DNA of 64,000 nucleotides from Aquitalea aquatica (GCF_013911085.1 NZ_JACERN010000033.1:310001-374000); one strand, 5' to 3'; shown: positions 7,158 through 16,643, numbered from the stretch's first letter. Notes: a model not told the origin generated them from the sequence alone. Made by a program: numbers and translations.

Positions 7158-8009
7158 ATGAGCACACGTTTTAGCGGCAGCGAACACTACATTGCCACCG
7201 ATGACCTGATGATGGCCGTGAATGCCGCCATCACCCTGCAACGCCCGCTACTGGTCAAGGGGGAGCCGGGCACCGGCAAAACCATGCTGGCAGAAGAAAT
7301 TGCTGCCAGCCTTGGCCGCAAGCTGATTGTCTGGCCGATCAAATCCACCACCAAGGCCCAACACGGCCTCTATGAGTACGATGCGGTATCCCGCCTGCGC
7401 GATTCGCAGCTGGGCGACGCCAAGGTGCAAGACATCAGCAACTACATCATCAAGGGCCAGCTGTGGCAGGCTTTTGAAGCGGATACGGCACCCGTGCTGC
7501 TGATCGACGAGATCGACAAGGCTGATATCGAATTTCCCAATGATCTGCTGCGCGAACTGGACCAGATGGAGTTCTTCGTCCATGAAACCCAGCAATTCGT
7601 CCGCGCCAGACAACGCCCCATCATCATCATTACCTCGAATAATGAAAAAGAGCTGCCCGATGCCTTTTTACGGCGCTGCTTCTTCCATTACATCCGCTTC
7701 CCGGACCACGAAACCATGCAGGCCATCATCGACGTGCACTATCCGGGGCTGCAGCAGCAATTGATCCGCCAGGCCATGGAAGTGTTCTTTTCCATCCGCG
7801 AGCTGCCCGGCCTGAAAAAGAAGCCCACCACGTCGGAATTACTGGACTGGCTGAAACTGCTGGGCAGCGAGAATATCAGCAGCGAAGAGCTGGCCAGCCG
7901 GCATGGCAATGCCAGCCTGCCGCCACTAGCCGGAGCCTTGCTGAAAAACGAGCAGGATTTGTCACTGTTTGAACGCCTGGCACAAATGACCAAGCTGCGC
8001 CGTGGCTGA
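7158..8009 (+). CDS. MoxR-type AAA+ ATPase
   Basis: A 283-residue AAA+ ATPase of the MoxR group. Walker A is VKGEPGTGKTML (about 34-45), Walker B is VLLIDEIDKAD, sensor 1 IIITSNNEKELPDAFLRRC includes the arginine finger region, and the lid follows. MoxR proteins act as chaperones that assemble or metallate partner enzymes, usually with a von Willebrand-A protein (CoxE type) encoded next door. No VWA gene is present here; instead the last 8 bases overlap xerC in another frame. The ribosome site is weak. Confidence 0.88.
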   Translation: MSTRFSGSEHYIATDDLMMAVNAAITLQRPLLVKGEPGTGKTMLAEEIAASLGRKLIVWPIKSTTKAQHGLYEYDAVSRLRDSQLGDAKVQDISNYIIKGQLWQAFEADTAPVLLIDEIDKADIEFPNDLLRELDQMEFFVHETQQFVRARQRPIIIITSNNEKELPDAFLRRCFFHYIRFPDHETMQAIIDVHYPGLQQQLIRQAMEVFFSIRELPGLKKKPTTSELLDWLKLLGSENISSEELASRHGNASLPPLAGALLKNEQDLSLFERLAQMTKLRRG

Positions 8010-8886
8010 CATCCTCCCGCTGCTACAGGGCTTTGCCGATCAACTGCGACTGCAAGGGAAAAGCCCGCATACGCTGGATGCTTATTTGCGCGATCTGCAC
8101 AGCCTGCAGCCACTGCTTGGCGAACGGAACTGTCTACAGGTCAAAGCCGACGACATCCGCAAGGCCATGGCCACCCTGCACGCTCGTGGCCTGGGTAGCC
8201 GCAGCCTGGCGCGCAAGTTGTCATCCTGGCGCCAGTTTTACGACTGGCTGCTGCAGCGACAGCTGATCAGTGGCAATCCCTGCCTGGGCCTGCGTGCGCC
8301 CCGCCAGGACAAACCCCTGCCCAAAGCACTGCCAGTCGATGGCACGGCTGCTCTGCTGGAGCATATCGAACCAGACGACAGCCTCAGCCTGCGCGATCGG
8401 GCGCTATTCGAATTGATGTACTCTTCTGGACTGCGCCTGTCCGAGGCGGTCAATCTGGACTTGCCAGATCTGGACCTCACCGAGCAACTGATGCGGGTAC
8501 GCGGCAAGGGCAACAAGATACGCCTGCTACCCATCGGACGCACGGCACTGGACTACCTGAAGCAATGGCTGGCAGAGCGTCAAAGCAGCCCAGACTGTGT
8601 GGCGGTGTTTGTCGGACGCCATGGGCAACGACTAGGTGGCCGCCAAGTACAAAAGCGCCTGGCAGAGTGGTCGATTCGCACTGGCATGGACCGCCACGTT
8701 CACCCGCACATGCTGCGCCACTCTTTTGCCAGCCACATCCTGCAGTCCTCCGGCGATTTGCGGGCGGTACAGGAACTGCTGGGACATGCCAACCTGTCAA
8801 CCACCCAGATCTACACGGCACTGGATTTCCAGCACCTGGCCAAGGTCTATGATGCAGCCCACCCGCGCGCCAAAAAGAAAGACTGA
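8002..8886 (+). CDS. xerC: Tyrosine recombinase XerC
   Basis: A 294-residue site-specific recombinase that with XerD resolves chromosome dimers at dif. Start is GTG at 8002, overlapping the MoxR gene by 8 bases. The N-terminal SAM-like domain spans about 1-85 and the catalytic domain 105-290. Catalytic residues visible: Arg145 (GLRLSEAV), Lys169 (RGKGNK), His236 and Arg239 (HPHMLRHSF), His262 (LLGHANL) and Tyr271 (TQIYTALD). The C-terminal YDAAHPRAKKK favours XerC over XerD. This is the housekeeping recombinase rather than an integrase of a mobile element; no attachment repeats are nearby. Confidence 0.94.
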   Translation: MADILPLLQGFADQLRLQGKSPHTLDAYLRDLHSLQPLLGERNCLQVKADDIRKAMATLHARGLGSRSLARKLSSWRQFYDWLLQRQLISGNPCLGLRAPRQDKPLPKALPVDGTAALLEHIEPDDSLSLRDRALFELMYSSGLRLSEAVNLDLPDLDLTEQLMRVRGKGNKIRLLPIGRTALDYLKQWLAERQSSPDCVAVFVGRHGQRLGGRQVQKRLAEWSIRTGMDRHVHPHMLRHSFASHILQSSGDLRAVQELLGHANLSTTQIYTALDFQHLAKVYDAAHPRAKKKD

Positions 8887-8905
8887 ACACCAGCGCGGTA
8901 TGGAT

Positions 8906-8940
8906 AAAGAAAAAGCTCCGTGAAACGGAGCTTTTTCTTT
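8906..8940. terminator. Bidirectional terminator between xerC and pepD
   Basis: Perfect 16-base arms (AAAGAAAAAGCTCCGT and complement) with a GAA loop and T runs on both strands, serving both converging genes. Confidence 0.92.
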
Positions 8941-8953
8941 ACAGCACTACGGC

Positions 8954-10411
8954 TCAGCGACGCTCGGGCATCGCCGCCAGCACGGCCTTGAGTAATTGCC
9001 AGGCCTTGCCCACCGACTCCACCTCGACCCGTTCGCCCGGCGCATGTGCACCACGAATGGTCGGGCCAAAGGAAACCATGTCCATGTCAGGATACTTGGA
9101 GCCGATAATGCCGCACTCCAACCCGGCATGAATCACCTGCACGCCAGACTTGGCAGCAAACTCTCGCTCATATACCTGCTGAAACAGTGCCAGCAACGGC
9201 GACTGAGGATTGGGCGCCCAGCCCGGATAGCCGCCTTCCATCTCAACAGCAAAGCCGGCCAGCCCAAACAGGCTTTCCACTTCGCGCGCCAGCATCCAGG
9301 TACCGGAATCCAGTAGCGAACGCACCATCAGGTTGGCAAATACCTTGCCCCCCTCCACCCGCACCACGCCCAGATTATTCGAGGTTTCCACCACGCCACT
9401 CACCCGCTGGCTCATGCGCTTCACCCCATGCGGGGCAGCATGCAGCGCAGCCAGAATGGCTTGCTGATCCTCGATGGCCAGCACCTGGCTAGCCGAGGCT
9501 GCTGCCAACTCCATGGTGACGCCCTCATCCACACCGGCCAGCTCGAAACGCAGCAAGGCCTGGAAGGCATCCAGCCTGGCGGCCACTTTGGCGGCATCCT
9601 GCTGCGGATAAGCCACGACAGCCTGCGCCTCACGGGCCAGTGCATTACGGGCGGTACCGCCGCTGAAACTGATCAGACGCAAATCGGTCTCTGCCTGCAA
9701 CTCACGCAACAAGCGAACCAGAATCTTGTTGGCGTTACCACGCCCCAGATGAATGTCAGCACCAGAATGACCACCCTTCAGCCCTCGCACCGACAGCGCG
9801 CTCACTGCGTAAGCGGCAGGCAGCTCGGTAGTCTGATAATCGCGGGTAACATTGACATCAACACCGCCGGCGCAGCCCATATAGAACTCACCCCACTCCT
9901 CGGTATCAATATTGATCATCATGCTGCCTTGCAGCAGGCCAGCTTCCAGGCCAAGCGCCCCGCCCATGCCTGCCTCTTCATCCAGCGTCATCAGCACTTC
10001 AACCGGGCCATGCGGAATATCCTCATTAGCCAACACGGCCAGCCCCATGGCGACGCCGATGCCATTATCCGCGCCCAGCGTGGTGTTTTCCGCCACCAGC
10101 CAGCCATCCTGCAGGATAGGCCGTACCGGATCCTTGAAAAAATCATGTTCGGTGCCGGCATTCGCCTGGCACACCATATCCAGATGCCCTTGCAGTACCA
10201 CGCCCACCCGGTTCTCGTAACCCGGGGTAGCCGGCTTGCGCACAATCAGGTTGCCTGCTGCATCCACAACGGTCTGCAGGCCACGCAGCTCAGCCCAGCC
10301 CTTGAGGTAGTCACGCAGTTGTTGTTCATGCTTGGAGGGACGGGGAATCTCGCACAGGGTCTGAAAATGCTCCCAGACTGCCTGAGGCTGGAGTTCGGCG
10401 ATATTGACCAC
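8954..10411 (-). CDS. pepD: Aminoacyl-histidine dipeptidase (Xaa-His dipeptidase)
   Basis: A 485-residue cytosolic zinc dipeptidase of the M20 family that cleaves carnosine-like and other dipeptides. Motifs: VLQGHLDMVCQ (metal His/Asp), GADNGIGVAM, TLDEEAGMGGA (catalytic Glu), INIDTEEWGEFYMGCAGG (metal Asp), and a late HAGLECGI with the last His. I place the start at GTG 10411, with AAGGA seven bases upstream, which gives exactly the length of E. coli PepD; the frame runs open to 10510 but the extension is not family-like. It is alone on its transcript. Confidence 0.92.
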   Translation of the reverse strand: MVNIAELQPQAVWEHFQTLCEIPRPSKHEQQLRDYLKGWAELRGLQTVVDAAGNLIVRKPATPGYENRVGVVLQGHLDMVCQANAGTEHDFFKDPVRPILQDGWLVAENTTLGADNGIGVAMGLAVLANEDIPHGPVEVLMTLDEEAGMGGALGLEAGLLQGSMMINIDTEEWGEFYMGCAGGVDVNVTRDYQTTELPAAYAVSALSVRGLKGGHSGADIHLGRGNANKILVRLLRELQAETDLRLISFSGGTARNALAREAQAVVAYPQQDAAKVAARLDAFQALLRFELAGVDEGVTMELAAASASQVLAIEDQQAILAALHAAPHGVKRMSQRVSGVVETSNNLGVVRVEGGKVFANLMVRSLLDSGTWMLAREVESLFGLAGFAVEMEGGYPGWAPNPQSPLLALFQQVYEREFAAKSGVQVIHAGLECGIIGSKYPDMDMVSFGPTIRGAHAPGERVEVESVGKAWQLLKAVLAAMPERR

Positions 10412-10709
10412 AATGTATCCTTTGTCTTGACGTGCTGATGGGCATATTACTTCGCCATCATCGATGAAACGTGGCAGAGACTGTTGCATACAGCCCTGTT
10501 TTGTACACAATCGACTTTATCACGCCTGCGATGCGGGGTCATGCTGCAATGCAGCCACGCATCGACAAATGACAAACCAGGACAGTGGCACGGCCGGTGC
10601 AGGGTGAATCAGGGAAAACAGGACGTTCGTCGCTCAACAACGCCGCGCGACGACAGCAAAATGGCCCGCACCCCGACAAGCGGAGTACGGGCCATGACAG
10701 AAGCAAGGG
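10412..10709. other. Non-coding stretch between pepD and the TenA-like gene
   Basis: About 298 bases without a credible gene. It must hold the pepD promoter (minus strand) and contains the terminator of the TenA-like gene at 10661-10695. I see no clear -35/-10 pair or other element. Confidence 0.5.
10661..10695 (-). terminator. Terminator of the TenA-like gene
   Basis: ATGGCCCG and CGGGCCAT pair across a 19-base loop; on the minus strand the stem is followed by TTTT. It lies 15 bases after the stop codon at 10710. Confidence 0.7.
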
Positions 10710-11495
10710 TCAGGCTAGTGCCAATTGCTGTCGTCCACCAAGCAGCGTGGCCGGCCGCATGTAATGATCGAGCAGCAAGCGCATGAATTGATGACTCTTG
10801 CAGATGGCATTGCGCAGCTTGGTGATGGTTTCCTGGCTGGGTTGCAGCCCGACCAGGGTAACGATGATTTCCAGCGCTTCCCACGGATGAGCATCGTCAT
10901 ACTTGGCATGCAGCTTCAGCCACTTCATAGCCTTGGCGCGCACTTCTTCGTCAAACAGATTGGCATAGCGATCTTCCGAGCAAACCCGGGCCGACCACTC
11001 GCCCGTCGCGCCTTCAATGGCGTAATTGGTAGCCGCCATGGCTACTGCCAGTGATTCACGGTCACACACCTGCCAGCACCACTGACTCAGCGCCAGCGTT
11101 TCCAGTGCATGCTGGTTGTGCAGCATGGACTGGATATCCACACCGGATTCGGTCGCCCAGTTAACCCAGTGGTCGGCATGATTCTGCTCGACACGAATAT
11201 TGCGGATCAGGTAACGCCGGGCCATATCCTGCCCTTCACCTTGGCCATAGCGAATTTTCAGCAAATTCATCGCCATGTACTGGGGAAACTGGTCGATGAC
11301 CGGCCAGCCGCCGGACAGGAAGGCCTTGTGTATGGAATGCTCCAGGCGCGCTTCCTTCATCTGGGTGAACAAGTCGTGTTCGACCACCTCGCTTTTGAAA
11401 CGATCGCAGTCATGCACCATTTCCTGCGTCCATTCCGGGTAGCTGGCAACCTCCATCAAGGGACCGGTTCTGACAAATTGATGCTGGTCTTTCAT
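10710..11495 (-). CDS. Heme-oxygenase-fold protein of the TenA/PqqC superfamily
   Basis: A 261-residue helical protein read from ATG 11495 (GAAAGAGG upstream). Hallmarks of the TenA/PqqC/CADD helical bundle: HDLFTQMKEARLEHSIHKAFLSG near residues 33-55, VIDQFPQYMAMNLLK, the RNIRVEQNHADHWVNWA segment with Glu and His that could bind metal, and a late EDRYANLFDEEVRAKAMKWLKLHAKYDDAHPWEA segment typical of the superfamily. Members are thiaminases, PQQ synthase or di-metal oxidases. No thiamine, PQQ or folate gene is nearby, so the reaction is unassigned. It lies downstream of the GGDEF-EAL gene on the same strand, separated by 31 bases. Confidence 0.72.
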   Translation of the reverse strand: MKDQHQFVRTGPLMEVASYPEWTQEMVHDCDRFKSEVVEHDLFTQMKEARLEHSIHKAFLSGGWPVIDQFPQYMAMNLLKIRYGQGEGQDMARRYLIRNIRVEQNHADHWVNWATESGVDIQSMLHNQHALETLALSQWCWQVCDRESLAVAMAATNYAIEGATGEWSARVCSEDRYANLFDEEVRAKAMKWLKLHAKYDDAHPWEALEIIVTLVGLQPSQETITKLRNAICKSHQFMRLLLDHYMRPATLLGGRQQLALA

Positions 11496-11526
11496 TCTGG
11501 ACCTCTTTCTCAATTGTGGGCCTGTA

Positions 11527-13992
11527 TCACTCCCCACCGGGCAGGCGGTACAAAACCGACTGCGGCCTGCCATGCAAGGGAGGGATGAACGGAGCGGGCT
11601 CGCCAATGAAATACCCCTGAGCGTAATCCACTCCAATACTTTGCAACGCTGCCAGAATCTCTGGCGCACTGACGAATTCGGCGATGGTTTTCTTGCCAGT
11701 CACATGGCCGATATGGTTGATCATCTCCACCATGGCCCGGTCCACCGAGTCGTCCACCATGTCTTTGACAAAGCTGCCATCAATCTTGAGGTAGTCCACC
11801 TGCAGATGCTTCAGATAGGCAAATGACGACATGCCTGCACCAAAATCATCCAATGAGAAGTGACAGCCCAAACCTTTCAGCTCGCTGATAAAACGGGTGG
11901 CCTGCTGCAGATTGGAAATGGCACTGGTTTCGGTGATTTCAAAGCAGATCATCCCGGCCGGGATGTCATAGCTGACAAACTGCCGCCGAATAAAATCGAG
12001 GAAATGATCGTCACACAGGGTGGCACCCGACAGATTCACTGCGCAGACATCAATCGACCTATCCCCCAGCGAACGCATATTCCACAAGGTTTCGAAGGTC
12101 TGCCGCACCACGATGCGGTCGATATCCGGCATCAAGCCAAAGCGCTCGGCGGCAGGAATGAAAGAGGCCGGCAAAATGATGTTGCCGTTTTCATCGCGCA
12201 GCCTCAGCAGCACTTCGACATGCCGCCCCGCGCCCTTGGCGGCAGGCCGCAGTGGTACGATTTCCTGACTGTACAGACAGAAACGCTCTTGCTCCATGGC
12301 AGTGCGCAGACGCTGTACCCAGGCCATTTCTACCGAACGCACCGCCAGTTCGGTATCTTTCGAGCTATAAAGCTGAATGCGATTGCGGCCCTTTTCCTTG
12401 GCCATGTAACAAGCGATATCTGCAGCTTGCAGCGCCTCGGCCAGCGTGGCACCGGCCTCACCAAGGAAAACCATGCCGATGCTGGCACTGATGGAGAAGG
12501 GAATGCCTTCCCACTGGAAGCTGGACTGCTGCACAGCGCGCCGCAAGCGGTCGGCCTTGTCCAGCGCCTCGTCAACCCGGCAATCTTCCAGCAAGACCCC
12601 AAACTCATCGCCCCCCAACCGGGCCAGCACATCGGACAAGCCCAGTTGCTCCTGCAGTACTCGACACACCTGGCGCAACAACTCGTCGCCTGCCGCATGA
12701 CCATTGGTATCGTTGACCAACTTGAACTGATCCAGATCGACAAACAGCAAGGCATGCGAAGTTTCCGTCACCATCAGTCGGCTCAGTGCCCGTGTGACGC
12801 GCTGCTCAAATTCCCGGCGGTTATACAGGCCGGTAAGCGCATCATGCGCCGCCTGCCAGGACAAATGATTGATGTACTGCTGCTCAATCGACTTGTCGTG
12901 CAAGGCCAATACCAAGCCGTCCACCTGTCCCAGTGAATTGTGAATGGGGGCCACCACCAGTGAAATCATGTGGCTACTGCCATCCAGCCCCTGCAAACGC
13001 AAGCTGGGGTAAGTTTGCTTGCTTTCACATTTTGCCCGCAGCTGGCTGGTGGTAATCAGGTCCATGCCACTGCCGGAAAGGTCGATCATCGAGAACACAT
13101 CCTCGAAGTAACGCCCAATAGCGCCTTTGCCGGCACCACCTACCAGATGGTGTGCTACGGCATTCAGGTAACGCAGCTTGCCGGACAGGTCGATCGTCAC
13201 CACGGCATCGCCAATCGAATTAAGCGTGGTTTCCGCCCTTTCCTTTTCGGCATGCAACTCAGCCTCAAAGCGCGCGGACTGCCGCAGCAAAACCTGCACT
13301 TGCCGCACAGTCAGCAGCAACAAACCGGCCCCGGCCATCAGGTTGACCCACCACAACAAAGTGGTGGCAAACCGCGACCCCTCTCCCAGCACTTCAGAAA
13401 AAGAGCGCGCTGGCGCTTTCAGCTCTTCGTTGATATCGGAAACGCGGCGGCTAAGGACCATCAACTCGTCTTCGCCGATATAGCTGCGGGTAAAGCCATC
13501 GTGCAGCCTTTCGGCAATGCCGGAAATCTCGACGATATAACTGTCACCGATCTCCCAGTAATGGATGGCCTGACTCAGGTAGCTGACATGACGAAACCAC
13601 AGAAAAGCATTGATGACGTTGGCAATATCGTCGGGGTGGTTACCGCCCTGCAGCAGCCCGGCTCTGGCTTGTTGTAGATCCGGCTGCGGACGATCCAGCG
13701 CCAGTCGTGCCTGCCTATCCCCCAGTTGGATGGCAATAGCCGCCTTGTACGCCTGAAAATCCTGTTCCGAGCGACTGCCCGCATAGCGCGTCAGATAATA
13801 GATGGCATCTTTTTGCGCCTTCGACCACAGACCTTCCCCGCCCACGTAGGCACGGATGGTGGACAAGGCATTGAAGCTGAAGGCACTGATCAGCAACAAG
13901 GCGCCCACAATAGCGACAAAGGGCCAGACAACCCGTATCAGCCTGCGGCTGCCGTACGCACTCATTGCAGTCATTGCCCCCCGCTGCTGCAT
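11527..13992 (-). CDS. Membrane GGDEF-EAL cyclic-di-GMP protein with PAS domain
   Basis: An 821-residue inner-membrane signalling protein. TM1 lies at about 19-45 and TM2 at about 210-230, enclosing a periplasmic sensor of roughly 165 residues with no family I recognise; then a short coiled linker, a PAS domain (about 255-370), GGDEF domain with intact RLGGDEFGVL, and a C-terminal EAL domain. The EAL signature reads EVLLR; the DDFGAG loop and KIDGSFVKD are intact, so phosphodiesterase activity is plausible, and a cyclase role is also possible. Start is uncertain between ATG 13992 and ATG 13974. The TenA-like gene follows after 31 bases. Confidence 0.92.
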   Translation of the reverse strand: MQQRGAMTAMSAYGSRRLIRVVWPFVAIVGALLLISAFSFNALSTIRAYVGGEGLWSKAQKDAIYYLTRYAGSRSEQDFQAYKAAIAIQLGDRQARLALDRPQPDLQQARAGLLQGGNHPDDIANVINAFLWFRHVSYLSQAIHYWEIGDSYIVEISGIAERLHDGFTRSYIGEDELMVLSRRVSDINEELKAPARSFSEVLGEGSRFATTLLWWVNLMAGAGLLLLTVRQVQVLLRQSARFEAELHAEKERAETTLNSIGDAVVTIDLSGKLRYLNAVAHHLVGGAGKGAIGRYFEDVFSMIDLSGSGMDLITTSQLRAKCESKQTYPSLRLQGLDGSSHMISLVVAPIHNSLGQVDGLVLALHDKSIEQQYINHLSWQAAHDALTGLYNRREFEQRVTRALSRLMVTETSHALLFVDLDQFKLVNDTNGHAAGDELLRQVCRVLQEQLGLSDVLARLGGDEFGVLLEDCRVDEALDKADRLRRAVQQSSFQWEGIPFSISASIGMVFLGEAGATLAEALQAADIACYMAKEKGRNRIQLYSSKDTELAVRSVEMAWVQRLRTAMEQERFCLYSQEIVPLRPAAKGAGRHVEVLLRLRDENGNIILPASFIPAAERFGLMPDIDRIVVRQTFETLWNMRSLGDRSIDVCAVNLSGATLCDDHFLDFIRRQFVSYDIPAGMICFEITETSAISNLQQATRFISELKGLGCHFSLDDFGAGMSSFAYLKHLQVDYLKIDGSFVKDMVDDSVDRAMVEMINHIGHVTGKKTIAEFVSAPEILAALQSIGVDYAQGYFIGEPAPFIPPLHGRPQSVLYRLPGGE

Positions 13993-14369
13993 TGCTCATT
14001 TATGGAATTATCATCCACACCGGATCATTCTTACCACAGATAGCATACCGGAATATGCCTTCGCCGCTAGCTGTCACTGCCTGCCACACCGCCGCCAGTA
14101 CCGAAGGCAAGCGGATGGATGCCGGCCTGACTGTACATGCGGACTGTCAACCACAGGCCGCGGGACTTATCGATCATTCATTACATTTATTACTAATATT
14201 TAAATGTCAATTAAACATACTGTCAATATTGGGCAGTTTGCATCTGACATAGCCATTTAATAGATATAGCCCTATTTTACGCAAGTACTTGTAACAGTTA
14301 TGTTTTCCCCATACACAATGAAAAAAGCTGCCGAAGCAGCTTTTCACTTAGCAAGCAGCGGGCTGTGAT
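13993..14369. other. Non-coding stretch before the GGDEF-EAL gene
   Basis: About 377 bases. The half nearest 14180-14310 is A+T-rich and presumably belongs to upstream regulation of the GGDEF-EAL gene, transcribed leftwards. It ends with the ABC-transporter terminator at 14321-14345. I see no convincing promoter pair, RNA gene or repeat. Confidence 0.45.
14321..14345 (-). terminator. Terminator of the ABC exporter gene
   Basis: AAAAGCTGC, loop CGAA, GCAGCTTTT, followed on the minus strand by T; located 25 bases after the stop at 14370. Confidence 0.88.
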
Positions 14370-16163
14370 CTAAGTAGCCAATGCACCAGCCTGCTGTTCC
14401 TGTTGCAAATGCCACATTTCTGCATAACGCCCACCATGCTCCACCAGCTCGCGGTGATTGCCACGCTCCAGCACCCGCCCGTTTTCCATCACGATGATCT
14501 GATCGGCATCGACAATGGTGGACAAACGGTGGGCAATGATCAGCGTGGTGCGATTGGCCGAGATGGCAGCCAGTTCTTGCTGGATGGCTTTTTCGGTTCG
14601 TGAATCCAGCGCGCTGGTGGCCTCGTCAAAGATCAGGATGGGCGGATTTTTCAGAATGGTGCGTGCAATGGCCACTCTTTGCTTTTCGCCACCGGATAGT
14701 TTCAGCCCACGCTCACCCACCTGAGTATCGTAACCATCGGGCAGGCTCATGACGAAATCGTGAATATGCGCTGAACGCGCGGCCTCCATCACTTCGTCAC
14801 GGCTGGCATCCGGGCGGCCATAGGCAATGTTGTAATAGATGCTGTCGTTAAACAGCACAGTATCCTGCGGCACGATACCGATATGGGCACGCAGGCTGTC
14901 CTGGCGCAGTTGGCGAATATCCGTACCATTGATGCTGATGCTGCCGCGACCAACATCATAAAAACGGAATAGCAGGCGTGACAGAGTGGATTTGCCAGCA
15001 CCACTGGCACCTACCACTGCCAGCGAACTGCCAGCGGGAATCTCGAAATTCAGGCCATGCAGAATGGTACGCTTGCTGTCATAGCCGAACTCCACACCGG
15101 CAAATCGGATGCTGGCCTCGCGCGTATCCAGCAGTTGCGCCCCCACCGCATCATCCACTTCCTTATTGGTGGAAAGCAGGCCGAACATGCGCTCGATATC
15201 CGCCAGCGAGTGCTTGATCTCGCGATAAACAAAGCCCAGAAAATTGAGCGGCGCATACAACTGGGTAATGAAGGTAGCCACCAGCACCACATCACCAACC
15301 GTCATGGCGTGGTTCACCACGCCACGCGCCGCCAGCACCATGATCAGGGTGACGCCGCTGGCAATGATGATGCCCTGACCGGCATTGAGCATGGACAGCG
15401 ACACCTGGTTCTTGATGGCGGAGGCTTCCCAGGCTGCCAGATTGCGGTCATAGCGCGCCTCTTCATAGCCTTCATTATTGAAGTACTTGACGGTTTCGTA
15501 ATTGATCAGCGCATCGATAGCCTTGGCATTAGCTTTTGAATCCAGATCGTTCATGCTGCGGCGGAATACCGTGCGCCATTCGGTCACCACCAGGGTGAAC
15601 ACGATGTAGATGGCAATGGTGCCCAGCGTAACTGCAGCAAACGGCCAAGCATAACGACTGAACAGAATGACCGACACCATGCCGATTTCCAGCAATGTCG
15701 GCAGGATGTTGAACACCATGAAATTGAGCAGAAAACCGATGCCCTTGGTGCCGCGTTCGATATCCCGGCTCATGCCGCCGGTCTGCCGCTCCAGATGAAA
15801 ACGCAGCGACAGGCGGAACAAGTGCTGGAATACACCACGCGCCACACTGCGCACCGCGCCCTGGATGACCCGGGCAAATACCGCATCGCGCAGCTCGCCC
15901 AGCACACTGGAAATGAGCCTGGCCAGACCATAACCCACCAGTGCCATTACCGGCACCGCTAGCAGGGTGGCCGGCACGGATAGTTGATCGACGATATCCT
16001 TCAGGTAGAGCGGCACCGTGACTGCCGCCACCTTGGCCAAAATCATGCAGCTCAGCGCCAGCACTACCCGGCCCTTGAAAGCCCACAGATAGGGCAGCAG
16101 CGTCTTGAGAGTTTGCAAATCGTTGCGGTTGCCCGGAGCCGGACCACTATGGGTGAAGCGCAT
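14370..16163 (-). CDS. Atm1/HMT1-type ABC exporter (fused permease and ATPase)
   Basis: A 597-residue half-transporter: six membrane segments in the first 320 residues and an ATPase domain after about 350. Walker A is VGASGAGKSTLSR, the signature KLSGGEKQRVAIAR, Walker B ILIFDEATSALD and the H-loop IAHRLSTI. The permease carries YETVKYFNNEGYEEARYD, diagnostic of the mitochondrial Atm1/ABCB7 and bacterial HMT1-like branch, which moves glutathione conjugates or glutathione-bound metals out of the cytoplasm and functions as a homodimer. No metal-resistance genes are adjacent. The upstream gene on this strand is apaG, 99 bases away. Confidence 0.93.
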   Translation of the reverse strand: MRFTHSGPAPGNRNDLQTLKTLLPYLWAFKGRVVLALSCMILAKVAAVTVPLYLKDIVDQLSVPATLLAVPVMALVGYGLARLISSVLGELRDAVFARVIQGAVRSVARGVFQHLFRLSLRFHLERQTGGMSRDIERGTKGIGFLLNFMVFNILPTLLEIGMVSVILFSRYAWPFAAVTLGTIAIYIVFTLVVTEWRTVFRRSMNDLDSKANAKAIDALINYETVKYFNNEGYEEARYDRNLAAWEASAIKNQVSLSMLNAGQGIIIASGVTLIMVLAARGVVNHAMTVGDVVLVATFITQLYAPLNFLGFVYREIKHSLADIERMFGLLSTNKEVDDAVGAQLLDTREASIRFAGVEFGYDSKRTILHGLNFEIPAGSSLAVVGASGAGKSTLSRLLFRFYDVGRGSISINGTDIRQLRQDSLRAHIGIVPQDTVLFNDSIYYNIAYGRPDASRDEVMEAARSAHIHDFVMSLPDGYDTQVGERGLKLSGGEKQRVAIARTILKNPPILIFDEATSALDSRTEKAIQQELAAISANRTTLIIAHRLSTIVDADQIIVMENGRVLERGNHRELVEHGGRYAEMWHLQQEQQAGALAT

Positions 16164-16262
16164 GGAAACTACCTGTCGGGATGCCGGCCAAGGCCGGCAC
16201 TGAAAATGAGCAAAGCCACCGACCGGCGGCTCTGGAAAGTATCTGAGCCAATCACTAAGGCA

Positions 16263-16643
16263 TCAGTGCAGTACGCGCGGCGCCACCAGCGTCATTTCGG
16301 GGATGGTGACATCGAAGCGTTTACCGTCATCGGCCAGCATCTGATAGCTGCCACGCATTGAACCATACGGCGTTTTCAGGTGCGTGGCACTGCTGTATTC
16401 GAAGGACTGGCCCGGCTCCAGCCGCGGTTGCTCCCCCACTACACCCATGCCACGTACTTCCTGCTCCTGATTGTTGGCATCAACAATGATCCAGTGGCGG
16501 CTGACCAGTTGCGCGGGCTCGCTGCCGGTATTGGTCAGGCGGATGCGATAAGCGAACACATAGATATCGGTGGCCACGTTGGATTGCTCCGCGATGTAAT
16601 GCGGCTCGGCCTCCACCTCTATCTGGTAGCTTTTCTCTGGCAT
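16263..16643 (-). CDS. apaG: ApaG protein
   Basis: A 126-residue FnIII-like beta-sandwich protein of the ApaG family. Seen are the core strand FAYRIRLTNTGSEPAQLVSR followed by HWII, the VRGMGVVGEQPRLEPGQSFEYSS segment containing the conserved G-x-G-V-V-G turn, and the PYGSMRGSYQM motif. The cellular role is unclear; mutants in enteric bacteria affect Co2+/Mg2+ efflux. It is divergent from rpe with 105 bases between, a gene pair known in other betaproteobacteria. Length is typical (about 125). Confidence 0.95.
   Translation of the reverse strand: MPEKSYQIEVEAEPHYIAEQSNVATDIYVFAYRIRLTNTGSEPAQLVSRHWIIVDANNQEQEVRGMGVVGEQPRLEPGQSFEYSSATHLKTPYGSMRGSYQMLADDGKRFDVTIPEMTLVAPRVLH

Noticed and set aside
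8002-8886. Tyrosine recombinase as integrase of a mobile element
   Set aside because: All features are those of chromosomal XerC (HPRAKK end, standard length); no flanking repeats, tRNA or phage genes.
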